Shown here piece after piece: positions 37,702 through 46,661 of a stretch of DNA of 64,000 nucleotides; within the stretch, counting starts at the first letter, position 1, and every line of letters begins with the position of its first letter. The DNA lies in assembly GCA_016704465.1 (NCBI GenBank), contig JADJAD010000016.1:1-64000 (forward strand), in the 5' to 3' direction. The position numbers and the translations under genes are program-made. This stretch comes from Gemmatimonadota bacterium (GTDB taxonomy: Bacteria > Gemmatimonadota > Gemmatimonadetes > Gemmatimonadales > Gemmatimonadaceae). Below the pieces are notes generated by a model. The model made no database searches. It saw nothing but the letters and a program-made list of their open reading frames with translations, and was not told where the DNA came from.

Positions 37702-38841
37702 ATGGCGACCACAAGCGCTCCGCTCCCGGAAACCGCGCAGGACACCTTCCCGATCAACGGGACCGATTTCATCGAGTTCTACGTCGGGAATGCGCGTCAG
37801 GCGTCGCTGTACTATCGCTCGGCGTTCGGCTTCGAGCTCGTCGCATATCGGGGACCAGAGAACGGGACCCGCGACCGGGCAAGCTACCTGCTGCAGCAGG
37901 GCAAGGTCCGCTTCGTCCTGACCACGGCCATCCGTCCCGACCTCTCGCCCGACGCGGCCTACATCGCCGAGCATGTGCACAAGCACGGGGATGGCGTGCG
38001 GGACCTGGCGCTGTGGGTGGACGATGCGCGTGAGGCCTACGCCCGGGCGATCGAGCGAGGGGCGCAGTCGGTCGCCGAGCCGCGCGTGCTACGGGACGAC
38101 GACGGCGAAGTCGTCATCGCGGCGATCCGGACGTACGGCGAGACGATCCACTCGCTGGTCGAGCGCCGCAACTATCGTGGGCTCTTCCTCCCCGGCTTCG
38201 TCCCCGTGACCCCGCACTACCAGGGCACGCCGGTCGGGCTCAAGTACGTGGACCACTGCGTCGGCAACGTCGAGTTGGGGAAGATGAACCACTGGGTCGA
38301 CTTCTACGCCGGCGTGATGGGATTCCGCAACCTGCTCACCTTCGACGACAAGGACATCTCGACCGAGTACTCGTCGCTCATGTCCAAGGTGATGGCCAAC
38401 GGCAACGACCGCATCAAGTTCCCGATCAATGAACCCGCCTCGGGCAAGAAGAAGTCGCAGATCGAGGAGTACCTCGACTTCTACGTTGGCCCCGGGGTGC
38501 AGCACATGGCGCTGGCGACCGACGACATCGTGGAGACGGTGAGCACGCTGCGCGACCGCGGCGTGGAGTTCCTCTCGATCCCCACGTCGTACTACGACGA
38601 GTTGCAAGGGCGGGTGGGCCGGATCGACGAGCCCGTGGATGTGCTGGCGCGCCTCGGCATCCTCGTCGACCGCGACCCCGACGGCTACCTGCTGCAGATC
38701 TTCACCCGCCCCGTGCAGGACCGCCCCACCGTTTTCTACGAGATCATCCAGCGCAAAGGCGCCAAGAGCTTCGGCAAGGGCAACTTCAAGGCCCTCTTCG
38801 AGTCCATCGAACGCGAACAAGCCCTGCGCGGCAACTTGTAG
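37702..38841 (+). CDS. hppD: 4-hydroxyphenylpyruvate dioxygenase
   Basis: Fe(II) enzyme of tyrosine degradation that converts 4-hydroxyphenylpyruvate to homogentisate. Two vicinal-oxygen-chelate domains are present (about 20-155 and 175-350). The iron ligands are H185 (KYVDHCVGNV), H268 (GVQHMALATDD) and E347 (VFYEIIQRKG). The C-terminal helix region KSFGKGNFKALFESIEREQ is typical. ATG 37702 gives 379 residues. hmgA follows after a 38 bp gap with a 7 bp repeat, so both are one operon. Confidence 0.97.
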   Translation: MATTSAPLPETAQDTFPINGTDFIEFYVGNARQASLYYRSAFGFELVAYRGPENGTRDRASYLLQQGKVRFVLTTAIRPDLSPDAAYIAEHVHKHGDGVRDLALWVDDAREAYARAIERGAQSVAEPRVLRDDDGEVVIAAIRTYGETIHSLVERRNYRGLFLPGFVPVTPHYQGTPVGLKYVDHCVGNVELGKMNHWVDFYAGVMGFRNLLTFDDKDISTEYSSLMSKVMANGNDRIKFPINEPASGKKKSQIEEYLDFYVGPGVQHMALATDDIVETVSTLRDRGVEFLSIPTSYYDELQGRVGRIDEPVDVLARLGILVDRDPDGYLLQIFTRPVQDRPTVFYEIIQRKGAKSFGKGNFKALFESIEREQALRGNL

Positions 38842-38843
38842 AC

Positions 38844-38871
38844 TCCCGTCCCCCGTCCCCCGTCCCCCGTC
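38844..38871. repeat. 7 bp tandem repeat, four units, between hppD and hmgA
   Basis: Units CCCCGTC in a row (first with T at its start). The array fills the short gap and ends just before the hmgA ATG, where a Shine-Dalgarno would be expected and is not seen. Confidence 0.85.
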
Positions 38872-38879
38872 CCGTTCCC

Positions 38880-40070
38880 ATGCCGTTCTATTCTTCGTTA
38901 GGCGCGTTTCCCCGCAAGCGCCACACGGTGTTCCGCCGCCCCGACGGCGGGCTGTACGCCGAGGAGCTGATGGGGCACGAGGGGTTCACCGGGACCTCGT
39001 CGCTGCTGTATCACACGCACCCGCCCACGACGGTCAAGTCGGCGCGTAAAGTGCGGGACGTCAGGCTCGAGGCCGACGAGGACACGTCGCTGCGGCATCG
39101 CCATTTTCTCACCGCGCGCGCCCCCACGGGCGGAAGCCCGACCCTGGACCGCATCCCGCTCCTGTTCAACGACGACATCGTCATGGGCTATGTGGAGCCC
39201 GACGTGCTGGATGCGCACTTCTATCGCAACTCGCAGGCGGACGAGGTCGTGTACGTGATCGAGGGTGAGGGGGTGCTGGAGTCGGTGTTTGGCGACCTGC
39301 CGTACCGCGCCGGCGACTATGTCGTGGTGCACCGCAACATCCTCCATCGGTGGCGCCTGGGGACCACGGGGCCCAACAAGTTCCTCGTGATGGAGAGTCG
39401 CGGGCATGTGCGATTCCCGACGCGCTATTGCAATCACGTGGGCCAGCTGCTCGAAGGGGCGCCGTACTGCGAACGCGACATCCGGCGGCCGAACCAGCTC
39501 AATACACGCGACGAGATGGGCGACTTCCCGCTCTTCGTGAAACAGTACGATGCGATCAACGAGCTGGTGCTGGATCACCATCCGTTCGACGTCGTGGGGT
39601 GGGATGGCTATTTCTACCCGTGGATCTTCAACATCCATGACTTCGAACCCATTGTCGGTCGCATACACCAGCCGCCGCCGGTGCACCAGACGTTCCAGGG
39701 CGATGGCTTCGTCATCTGCTCGTTCTGCCCGCGTCCGTACGACTTCGATCCCAACGCGATTCCGGCGCCGTACAACCATTCCAACGTCGACTCGGACGAG
39801 GTGTTGTTCTATGCCTCGAGCGAGTTCATGAGCCGCAAGGGGATCGAGTACGGCTCCATCACGCACCATCCGGATGGACTGCCGCACGGTCCGCACCCGG
39901 GACGGACCGAGGCATCGATCGGCGCGAAGTACACCAACGAACTCGCGGTGATGATGGACTCGTTCCGCCCGCTCAAGGTGGCCAAGGCCGCGATGCCGAT
40001 CGAGGATCCGAAGTACCACCAGAGCTGGGTGGATCAGCAGCACGCGGCCTTCTCGCCGCCTACCTCGTAG
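38880..40070 (+). CDS. hmgA: Homogentisate 1,2-dioxygenase
   Basis: Opens the homogentisate ring to maleylacetoacetate with oxygen and Fe(II). Cupin-type protein of 396 residues. Conserved features are FYRNSQADEVVYVIEGEG, VVVHRNILHRWR, FDVVGWDGYFYPWIFN, and the His/Glu-rich SNVDSDEVLFYASSEF with HPDGLPHGPHPG, where the iron ligands lie. The first 50 residues (FYSSLGAFPRKRHT) match the bacterial short form. Next enzymes in the route (maleylacetoacetate isomerase, fumarylacetoacetase) are not in the window. Confidence 0.95.
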   Translation: MPFYSSLGAFPRKRHTVFRRPDGGLYAEELMGHEGFTGTSSLLYHTHPPTTVKSARKVRDVRLEADEDTSLRHRHFLTARAPTGGSPTLDRIPLLFNDDIVMGYVEPDVLDAHFYRNSQADEVVYVIEGEGVLESVFGDLPYRAGDYVVVHRNILHRWRLGTTGPNKFLVMESRGHVRFPTRYCNHVGQLLEGAPYCERDIRRPNQLNTRDEMGDFPLFVKQYDAINELVLDHHPFDVVGWDGYFYPWIFNIHDFEPIVGRIHQPPPVHQTFQGDGFVICSFCPRPYDFDPNAIPAPYNHSNVDSDEVLFYASSEFMSRKGIEYGSITHHPDGLPHGPHPGRTEASIGAKYTNELAVMMDSFRPLKVAKAAMPIEDPKYHQSWVDQQHAAFSPPTS

Positions 40071-40112
40071 GCGAGGCGTCGCGAGCGAGGCGTCGCGAGC
40101 GTGGCGCGTGAG
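40071..40112. repeat. 14 bp tandem repeat between hmgA and the enoyl-CoA hydratase gene
   Basis: Two perfect copies of GCGAGGCGTCGCGA and a third, degenerate one (GCGTGGCGCGTGAG). It lies between convergent genes. Confidence 0.8.
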
Positions 40113-40121
40113 GGTCGCGAC

Positions 40122-40895
40122 CTACGATCGCGACAGGGCCTCGAGGGCGGCCTGGGCCGGGGGCGTGAGGATGAGGGAGCCGCTCACGGCGGCCCGCTCG
40201 AAGAGCAGCGTGTCCCAGTGCGCGGTCCCGTCGCGAAAGATCTGCTTCATCTCGCGCATGGCGGCAGGGTTGGCGTTGGCCAGCTTCTGCGCCAGCGCGT
40301 TCACGGCGACGTCGAGCTCCGGCACGGTCGCGGTGACCTTGGCGTACAGCCCGGCCCCGAGCGCCCAGGCCGCGTCGCGCCAGTCGTGGTCCACCGACAG
40401 CGCGGTGAAGTGGCCTCGGCCGATCCGGTGCTCGATCACCGGCCCCACGACAAACGGGCCGATGCCGACGGCGAGCTCGCTGAGCCGTATCGACGCGCCC
40501 GGGGCGGCGATCGCGTAGTCGGACGCGGCGACCAGCCCCACCCCGCCGCCCACCGCCTTGCCGTGCACGCGGTTGATCACGAACTGCGGGCACCGACGCA
40601 TGGCCAGGATCACATGGGCAAAGCCGGAGAAGAACGTCTGCCCCGACGCCTCGTCCCGCAGCCCGCGCAGCTCGTCGAACGACGCCCCGGCACAGAACGG
40701 TCCCGTCCCCTCGCTGCGCAGCACAATGACCCGGGCGTCCTCTCGCGTGGCGAGCACATCGAAGGTGCGCGCCAACTCGAGCAGCAGGGCGCTCGGCAGC
40801 GAGTTCCCCTTGGGGTGCGAAAAGGTCACGGTGGCGATCCCGTGTGCCGTGTCGTGCGACACGGTGCCAGCGGCCAACGAGGAGGGAACGGTCAT
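40122..40895 (-). CDS. Enoyl-CoA hydratase/isomerase family protein
   Basis: Crotonase-fold protein of 257 residues. It has GPFCAGASFDELRGL (oxyanion loop), VHGKAVGGGVGLVAASDYAIA and RLSELAVGIGP. The second catalytic Glu of hydratases is in SEL, while the position usually held by the first is in FDELRG, so hydration is possible but not certain. It is divergent from the paaABCD genes, and a palindromic site lies between, so it is probably part of the phenylacetate regulon (a PaaF-like hydratase is otherwise missing). ATG 40895 is chosen because homology starts at VSHDTAHGIATVTF. Confidence 0.8.
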   Translation of the reverse strand: MTVPSSLAAGTVSHDTAHGIATVTFSHPKGNSLPSALLLELARTFDVLATREDARVIVLRSEGTGPFCAGASFDELRGLRDEASGQTFFSGFAHVILAMRRCPQFVINRVHGKAVGGGVGLVAASDYAIAAPGASIRLSELAVGIGPFVVGPVIEHRIGRGHFTALSVDHDWRDAAWALGAGLYAKVTATVPELDVAVNALAQKLANANPAAMREMKQIFRDGTAHWDTLLFERAAVSGSLILTPPAQAALEALSRS

Positions 40896-41157
40896 GGTGT
40901 CCCGGACGGTTATCGAAGGGTCGAGTGGGCGGCGCAAGCTACTGCGGCACCCGGTCCTGTGCGGAGACGCCGGTACCCGTCTCCGATGCAGCACTTCAGG
41001 TAGGACTGGTCGGTCCTAATGCGCCGGCATCTCGGACGCAAGACTTTGCGCGGGTTGGAGATGCGGAGATACTTCTCTCGTTGCGAACGCCGCATGCCCG
41101 GTGCGGCGCCGTTCCCCAGATTGTGCCGCGCTTCGCGGCGCGCAGGAGTCGTTCGTC
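40896..41157. promoter_or_regulatory. Divergent control region of the paa genes
   Basis: This 262 bp gap lies between the hydratase gene and paaA. It carries an imperfect palindrome at 41001-41018 (see next entry) and the paaA Shine-Dalgarno AGGAG at 41143-41147. No open frame of its own looks real. Confidence 0.5.
41001..41018. promoter_or_regulatory. Candidate TetR-type operator upstream of paaA
   Basis: TAGGACTGGTCGGTCCTA: arms TAGGAC/GTCCTA with a 6-base centre; the inner 14 bases match their own complement at 10 positions. The size and centre (GACYGGTCGGTC-like) resemble operators of TetR-type regulators such as PaaR. No regulator gene lies in the window. Confidence 0.4.
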
Positions 41158-42156
41158 ATGACGCAGACTGCCACACCCTCGGCTGCCGACACCGCACGCG
41201 AGTCCGCCTTCGAGGCGGTGATCGCCGATGGCGGGTACATTGAGCCTAAGGACTGGATGCCGGATCGCTACCGGAAGCAGCTTGTGCGCATGATGTCGCA
41301 ACATGCGCATTCCGAGATCGTCGGCATGCTCCCCGAGGGGAACTGGCTCACGCGCGCTCCGTCGCTGCGTCGCAAGATGACGCTGCTCGCCAAGGTGCAG
41401 GACGAGGCGGGGCATGGCCTCTACATCTATTGCGGCGCGGAAACGCTCGGCGTCGACCGGCATGAACTGGTCGACCAGCTGCACGCCGGGACGGCGAAGT
41501 ATTCCTCGATCTTCAACTACCCAACCCTGTCGTGGGCCGACATCGGGATGATCGGCTGGCTGGTGGACGGGGCCGCGATCGTGAACCAGACGATGCTCGC
41601 CAAGGCCTCGTACGGCCCGTACGCGCGGGCCATGATCCGCATCTGCAAGGAAGAGAACTTCCACAAGCGCCAGGGCTACGAGATCTGCGCGACGCTCGCC
41701 GGTGGCACGCCGGCGCAGCGGGCCATGGCGCAGGAGTCGCTCAACCGGTGGTGGTGGCCCTCCCTCATGATGTTCGGCCCGAGCGACAAGGACTCGCCCA
41801 ACAGCGCCGAGTTGATGAAGTGGGGGGTGAAGCGCAAGTCGAACGACGAGCTGCGCCAGCGTTTCGTGAACCTGACGATACCGCAGGGCCAGGCCCTCGG
41901 CCTGACGTTCCCCGATCCGGACCTGCGCTACGACGAGGCAACCGATAATTGGGAGTTTGGGGAGATCGATTGGGACGAGTTCTGGTCGGTCGTGAAGGGT
42001 CACGGTCCGTGCAACGAGGAGCGGCTGGAGGCGCGCCGTGCCGCGCACGACAACGGGGCCTGGGTGCGCGCGGCCGCCGAGGCATATGCGGCGAAGCAGC
42101 GCGCGGCGCGCGCCGCGGTTGCCGCCTCACCACGCGAGACGAGACGACGATCATGA
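41158..42156 (+). CDS. paaA: Phenylacetyl-CoA epoxidase catalytic subunit PaaA
   Basis: Di-iron oxygenase subunit that epoxidises the ring of phenylacetyl-CoA. 332 residues, with the iron-binding motifs QDEAGHGLY (about 84) and EENFHKRQG (about 172) and the substrate-region WLTRAPSLRRKM. Very close to the usual PaaA sequence, including SLNRWWWPSLMMFGP. ATG 41158 has AGGAG ten bases upstream. The stop overlaps the paaB start (ATGA). Confidence 0.97.
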   Translation: MTQTATPSAADTARESAFEAVIADGGYIEPKDWMPDRYRKQLVRMMSQHAHSEIVGMLPEGNWLTRAPSLRRKMTLLAKVQDEAGHGLYIYCGAETLGVDRHELVDQLHAGTAKYSSIFNYPTLSWADIGMIGWLVDGAAIVNQTMLAKASYGPYARAMIRICKEENFHKRQGYEICATLAGGTPAQRAMAQESLNRWWWPSLMMFGPSDKDSPNSAELMKWGVKRKSNDELRQRFVNLTIPQGQALGLTFPDPDLRYDEATDNWEFGEIDWDEFWSVVKGHGPCNEERLEARRAAHDNGAWVRAAAEAYAAKQRAARAAVAASPRETRRRS

Positions 42157-42479
42157 CGACCGCACCGAACAGCACCCCCGCCACACCGTCGGCGGGCGAC
42201 TCGCAATGGCCGCTCTGGGAAGTCTTCACGCAAGAGGCGCCCGGGGCCGCGCACCAGCACGCCGGCAGCGTGCACGCCGTCGATGCCGAACAGGCGTTGC
42301 AGAACGCGCGCGACGTCTATGCGCGCCGCCGGGAGGCCATCTCGATCTGGGTCGTCCCGAGCATCACGATCTGCGCCTCCACGCCCGAGGACGTCGGTCC
42401 GTTCTTCGACCCCGCCAATGACAAGGCGTACCGGCACCCGCAGTTCTACAAGACTCCCCGCGGCGTCCGTGTCTTCTGA
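42153..42479 (+). CDS. paaB: Phenylacetyl-CoA epoxidase subunit PaaB
   Basis: Small structural subunit of the epoxidase (108 residues) that bridges PaaAC dimers. Signature WPLWEVFTQEAPGAAHQHAG (about 19-38) and RREAISIWVVPS, ending KTPRGVRVF. ATG 42153 lies within the paaA stop. Confidence 0.95.
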   Translation: MTTAPNSTPATPSAGDSQWPLWEVFTQEAPGAAHQHAGSVHAVDAEQALQNARDVYARRREAISIWVVPSITICASTPEDVGPFFDPANDKAYRHPQFYKTPRGVRVF

Positions 42480-42529
42480 GCCCGTGCGCCCGCGTGGCGC
42501 CGCCCCTTTGCCTGCACGAGGAACGACCC

Positions 42530-43292
42530 GTGGATGACACCACACGGCAGGACCTGTTCGCCTACCTGCTACGCCTGGGCGACGACCGGCTGATCCTCGG
42601 CCATCGCCTGTCGGAATGGTGCGGCCACGGTCCGATCCTCGAGGAGGACATCGCGCTCTCCAACATCGCGCTCGACCTCATCGGCCAGGCCAACCTGCTG
42701 TTGCAGCTCGCGGGACAGGTCGAGGCCGGAGCGCGACCAGGACGCCCTGGCCTACTTTCGCGAGACCACCGACTTCCGCAACGTGCGCCTGGTCGAGATG
42801 CCGAATGGCGACTTCGGCGACACGATCGTGCGTCAGTTCCTCTTCTCGCTCCACGCGCTGTTCGTGCTCGACGCGTTGCAGCGGTGCGGGCACCCCGAAC
42901 TGGCCGGTATCGCGGCCAAGGCGGTGAAGGAGACGCGTTATCACGTGCGCCACAGCGGCGAGTGGCTCGTCAGGCTCGGCGATGGCACCGAGGAGAGCCA
43001 CGAGCGCGTGCAGCGGTCCCTGGATCGCCTGTGGCGCTACACCGGCGAACTGTTCGAGGGGGATGAGGTCGAGTCGCGGCTCGTGGCACAGGGGTATGCC
43101 GTGGACCCGGCGTCGGTCCGCGACGCGTGGAGCGCGCAACTGCGCGAGGTGGCGGGGCTCGCCACGCTGACCGTCCCGACCGAGGTCCACATGCAGCGCG
43201 GAGGGCGCGACGGCCGGCACACCGAGCACCTCGGACACCTGCTGGCCGAGATGCAGATCGTCGCCCGCAGCCATCCGGGGGCGACGTGGTAG
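42530..43292 (+). CDS. paaC: Phenylacetyl-CoA epoxidase subunit PaaC, frame-disrupted
   Basis: Second ferritin-like subunit, structurally needed but not catalytic. The start is GTG 42530 with GAGGAA upstream: DDTTRQDLFAYLLRLGDD, then RLSEWCGHGPILEEDIALSNIALD. The frame breaks after LAGQVEA; the remainder (DQDALAYFRETTDFRNVRLVEMP to the end) is shifted. Removing one C at about 42726-42727 joins the two parts into AGQVEAERDQDALAYFRE and a normal 253-residue protein. The span has one base more than a multiple of three. The neighbours are intact, so I suspect a sequence error. Confidence 0.9.
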
Positions 43293-43786
43293 CGCGGTCG
43301 GCGCCGTCCCCCGCCGACGTCTGGGAGATTCTCGAGGAAGTGCGCGATCCCGAGGTGCCGGTCCTGAGCGTCGTCGAACTCGGCATCGTGCGTGACATCG
43401 CCATCGAGGGCGACCACGTGACCGTGCAGATCACGCCGACGTACTCCGGCTGTCCCGCGATGCACGAAATCGAGCGCACGGTGGTCGGGGCGCTCGCGTC
43501 GAGGGGGCTCGTCGCCGAGGTGCGCACGGTCTTCTCGCCAGCGTGGACGACCGACTGGATGAGCGACGTCGCAAAGGAGAAGTTGCGCGCCTATGGCATC
43601 GCGCCCCCGGGACCGACCACCGAGCAGCCCCTGGTCCCGCTCATGCGCCGCGCCGCGCCGGTGCCGTGCCCGTTCTGCGGCTCTCGCGAGACGGAAACGC
43701 GCAGCGAGTTCGGCTCCACGGCGTGCAAGTCGCTGCAGGTCTGCAACGCCTGCCGCCAGCCGTTCGAGCACTTCAAGGCGATCTGA
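43286..43786 (+). CDS. paaD: Phenylacetate degradation protein PaaD
   Basis: MIP18/SufT-like protein (166 residues) needed for maturation of the epoxidase. Part 1 (about 8-90) has EEVRDPEVPVLSVVELGIV and PTYSGCPAMHEIE. The C-terminus has a zinc-ribbon-like pair CPFCGS and CNACRQPFEHFK. GTG 43286 overlaps the paaC stop by seven bases. paaE, which usually follows, is absent; the next gene is unrelated. Confidence 0.92.
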   Translation: MVARSAPSPADVWEILEEVRDPEVPVLSVVELGIVRDIAIEGDHVTVQITPTYSGCPAMHEIERTVVGALASRGLVAEVRTVFSPAWTTDWMSDVAKEKLRAYGIAPPGPTTEQPLVPLMRRAAPVPCPFCGSRETETRSEFGSTACKSLQVCNACRQPFEHFKAI

Positions 43787-43880
43787 CGTCGGCGGCGCGC
43801 CGGCATCGTGGGCCGCCAGCAGTTCTGATACCGTGCGCACGCTTCGGGTACCGAGGGGCGGGCGATCGGGTGACAGGATA

Positions 43881-43908
43881 CTCCCGTCCTCATTCCGGGA
43901 GCCCTTTC
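43881..43908 (+). promoter_or_regulatory. Hairpin that covers the ribosome-binding site of the GxxExxY gene
   Basis: CTCCCG (43881-43886) can pair with CGGGAG (43896-43901). The right arm contains the GGGAG Shine-Dalgarno of the ATG at 43909, so ribosome access may depend on melting of this stem. Confidence 0.45.
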
Positions 43909-44418
43909 ATGTCCGTTCCAGTCCCGATCCTCACCCTCGACGCCGAACGCGCCCTCGCCCTCGCCGACGAGCGCCCCCAACCCTCGCGGCTGGTCCACGA
44001 ACAGACCACGGGCCGCCTGCTCGCTGCGTTCTTCGCCGTGCACCGCGAACTCGGCCACGGGTTCGTCGAGGCCGTGTACCTGCGCGCGCTCATCCTCGAG
44101 CTGGCCTCGCGCGGCGTGCAGGCCGAGCAGGACATCCCGTTAGGCGTGTTCTACAAGGGGCGCAAGGTCGGCACCTTCGCGGCCGATCTCCTGGTCGATG
44201 GCAAGGTGGTCGTCAGCGTGCGTGCCGGCGCCGACCTGTTCGACTCCGACCGGGTCCAGCTGCTCAACTGCATGCGGTGCTCGCAGGCCGAGGTCGGGAT
44301 GCTCCTGCACTTCGGGCCCAAGCCGGAGTTTCGCCGATTCCTCGGCCGGGTCATCGTCGAGCAGGGGAGCGCTGCCGACGCGTTCCGGTCCCACCGACGC
44401 GAGTCGGACGGTACGTGA
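43909..44418 (+). CDS. GxxExxY protein
   Basis: Protein of 169 residues of the widespread GxxExxY family. The name motif is GHGFVEAVY (about 50-58); other features are EQDIPLGVFYKGRKVGTFAADLLVDGKVVVSVRA (cited in part: the DLLVDGKV strand), with spaced acidic and Lys residues reminiscent of a nuclease-like fold. No function is established. It lies between the paa genes and the E1 gene, 120 bp after paaD, and need not belong to that operon. ATG 43909 has GGGAG seven bases upstream. Confidence 0.85.
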   Translation: MSVPVPILTLDAERALALADERPQPSRLVHEQTTGRLLAAFFAVHRELGHGFVEAVYLRALILELASRGVQAEQDIPLGVFYKGRKVGTFAADLLVDGKVVVSVRAGADLFDSDRVQLLNCMRCSQAEVGMLLHFGPKPEFRRFLGRVIVEQGSAADAFRSHRRESDGT

Positions 44419-44488
44419 CTCGCCGCCGTGTTCTTGCAGCCGAGGGGCCGACGCCGACGCGATGGCGATCGCCCAGCGGATGAGCTGA

Positions 44489-44505
44489 GCCGACCGGTGG
44501 TCGGC
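44489..44505. terminator. Hairpin between convergent genes
   Basis: A perfect 7 bp stem GCCGACC/GGTCGGC with loop GGT, between the GxxExxY gene and the E1 gene. No T tail; weak candidate for a terminator. Confidence 0.4.
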
Positions 44506-44528
44506 CGTCGGCACCAACGTGCGGGCGA

Positions 44529-46661
44529 CTACTCGCGCACCAGGGCGTCAATGCGCGCGGCGATGTCGTCCGCCGAGGGGAGGACGGCGGCGAGCAGCGA
44601 CGGGTGGTACGGCATCGGCACGTCGTCCACGCACAGGCGCGCGACGGGGGCGTCGAGGAACCAGAAGGCCTGCTCGGCGAGCACCGCGCCGATTTCTGCC
44701 CCAAACCCGGCCGTCCGCGTATCCTCGTGCACAATGAGGCAGCGGCCGGTACGTTGCACCGATTCCAGCACGCGCGCCTTGTCCCACGGCGCGATGGTTC
44801 GGAGGTCGAGCAGGTCCACCTTCGCGTCCGTCTGCTCCAGGGCCTCGACGCAGCGGTGCACCATTGCGCCCCACGTGACGACCGTGATGTCGTCGCCCTC
44901 GTGTAGCGTGGCCGCCGTGCCGAACGGAATCACGTAGTCATCGCCCGGATACCGGGTGCTGCCGTCGCTGGTCATCAACAGCGAGCGATGCTCGAAGAAG
45001 ATCGTCGGATTCGGCGAGCGCATGGCCGAGCGCAGCAACCCCACGGCGTCGGCGGCGTTGGACGGAATCGCGACCTGCCATCCCACCGCATGCGCCCACA
45101 GGACCTCGGCGCTGAGCGAGTGCCAGGGGTCGCCCACGTCCTTGCCGTAACCGCCCGGCATGCGCACCACCATGGGCGAGGCGAAGCGATTGGCCGTGCG
45201 CCAGCGCAGGGTGCCGGCGTTGTTCAGCTGCTCGGTCGCCGGGTCGGCGTACTTCCGGAACTGGATCTCGGCGACGGGCATCAGGCCGGCGATGGCCAAC
45301 CCCGAGGCCCGACCGATGATGCCTTCCTCGGAAAGCGACGTGTCAAAAACGCGGCCGAGGCCGAACTGTTTCTGGAGTCCTTCGGTGACGAGGTGCACGC
45401 CGCCCTTGACGCCGACATCCTCGCCAAAGACCAGCAGCTTGGGATTGACGTCGAGTTCATGCCGCAGCGTGCGGCGGATCGCCTCCTGGAAGCGCACGAC
45501 CTCGCCGTCCTCGCTCGCCGTCTCGACCGAGACCAGCGCCGCGCGCTCGGAGGCGCGCAATCCGCCGACGGCGGCGTCGTCGGGGGCATCCGGTTCCTCG
45601 TAGAGGTATCGCCGTACCGTGGCCGGATTCGGGGCGGGGCGCGCCCGCGCGGCGTCCAGTCCGAGGGCAACGTCGCGGGCCACGTCGGCCTCGATCGCGC
45701 CCCACTCGGCCTCGCTCAGGTGCGCCGGGACGAGAAACGCGCGCAGCTTGGGCAGGGGATCGCGCCGCGCATCGTCGGCGATCTCGGCGTCGGACCGATA
45801 GCCGCGCTGGTTGTCGGGACCGGAATGCGACGACAGGCGAGGGACCGTCAGGCGCACCAGTGCCGGGCCACGTCCGGCGCGCACGTGCTCCACGGCCGCC
45901 GACAGCTGCGCTGCGGTGTCGGCCGGATCGGTGCCATCGCCATCGCGAATGAACAGCTCCCCGAACGCCGCCAGGTTCCGGGCGATGTTCCCGCCCGGGG
46001 TCTGCATGTCGCCCCTGACCGAAATGCCGAGATCGTTGTCCTCGACATAGAACAGCATGGGAAGGGCGAGCGTGGTGGCCATGGTGAGCGCCGACCAGAA
46101 GCCGTTGGTGGCGACCGACGCATCGCCACCTAACGAGACGGCGATGGCGCCATCCCACGCGCGATCACCGAGCACGTTGCGGTGGTAGGTGATGGCCTGG
46201 GCCCAGCCGGCAACCGGGGTGTACTGCGACCCGACATCCCCCGCCATGGGGAGCACCGTCGGGCCGCCGGGATTGGGGAAGTTGCAGACGACGCCGATGT
46301 CACGGCCATCGCTGAACCCTCCCGAGCGTCCGAGCGGCGAGGCGAAGCCGTCGTCGATGCCGAGGCCGAGCGAGAGCAGGAGCGGGCGCGAGCGATAGTA
46401 GGCGCCCACGCCGTCGTGCGGGTGCGTCAGCAGGCTCGCGAGGATCGCCTGCGCGACATCGTGGCCGCGGGCGGAAAACTGGTAGAGCACGACGTGGTCC
46501 TTGGGGACCAACGCGCGATTGCGATTGGTCTGCTCCTCAGTGTCGTCGAGGGCGCGCGACACGAGCGTGTGGTACGCAACCCGCCGCCAATCGATCGGCG
46601 CCGCCGCCGGCGGGCGGGGTGACGAGACCTTCGGTCGGGGAGCAGTCCGGGTACGAGCCAT
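44529..46661 (-). CDS. Fused alpha-beta E1 component of branched-chain 2-oxoacid dehydrogenase
   Basis: Thiamine-diphosphate enzyme (710 residues) that decarboxylates 2-oxoisovalerate-type acids from Val, Leu and Ile. The alpha part (about 25-350) has GDASVATNGFWSAL and FYVEDNDLGISV (TPP motif) and a phosphorylation-loop-like VPRLSSHSGPDNQRGY. The beta part (about 380-710) begins VRFQEAIRRTLRHEL and has FGEDVGVKGGVH and DLRTIAPWD. Normally these are two chains; here they are fused. E2 and E3 are not near. ATG 46661 fits the alpha N-terminus. Confidence 0.9.
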   Translation of the reverse strand: MARTRTAPRPKVSSPRPPAAAPIDWRRVAYHTLVSRALDDTEEQTNRNRALVPKDHVVLYQFSARGHDVAQAILASLLTHPHDGVGAYYRSRPLLLSLGLGIDDGFASPLGRSGGFSDGRDIGVVCNFPNPGGPTVLPMAGDVGSQYTPVAGWAQAITYHRNVLGDRAWDGAIAVSLGGDASVATNGFWSALTMATTLALPMLFYVEDNDLGISVRGDMQTPGGNIARNLAAFGELFIRDGDGTDPADTAAQLSAAVEHVRAGRGPALVRLTVPRLSSHSGPDNQRGYRSDAEIADDARRDPLPKLRAFLVPAHLSEAEWGAIEADVARDVALGLDAARARPAPNPATVRRYLYEEPDAPDDAAVGGLRASERAALVSVETASEDGEVVRFQEAIRRTLRHELDVNPKLLVFGEDVGVKGGVHLVTEGLQKQFGLGRVFDTSLSEEGIIGRASGLAIAGLMPVAEIQFRKYADPATEQLNNAGTLRWRTANRFASPMVVRMPGGYGKDVGDPWHSLSAEVLWAHAVGWQVAIPSNAADAVGLLRSAMRSPNPTIFFEHRSLLMTSDGSTRYPGDDYVIPFGTAATLHEGDDITVVTWGAMVHRCVEALEQTDAKVDLLDLRTIAPWDKARVLESVQRTGRCLIVHEDTRTAGFGAEIGAVLAEQAFWFLDAPVARLCVDDVPMPYHPSLLAAVLPSADDIAARIDALVRE

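Noticed and set aside
44988..46133. 381-codon open frame on the plus strand
   Set aside because: Antisense to the fused E1 gene, which has clear family motifs.
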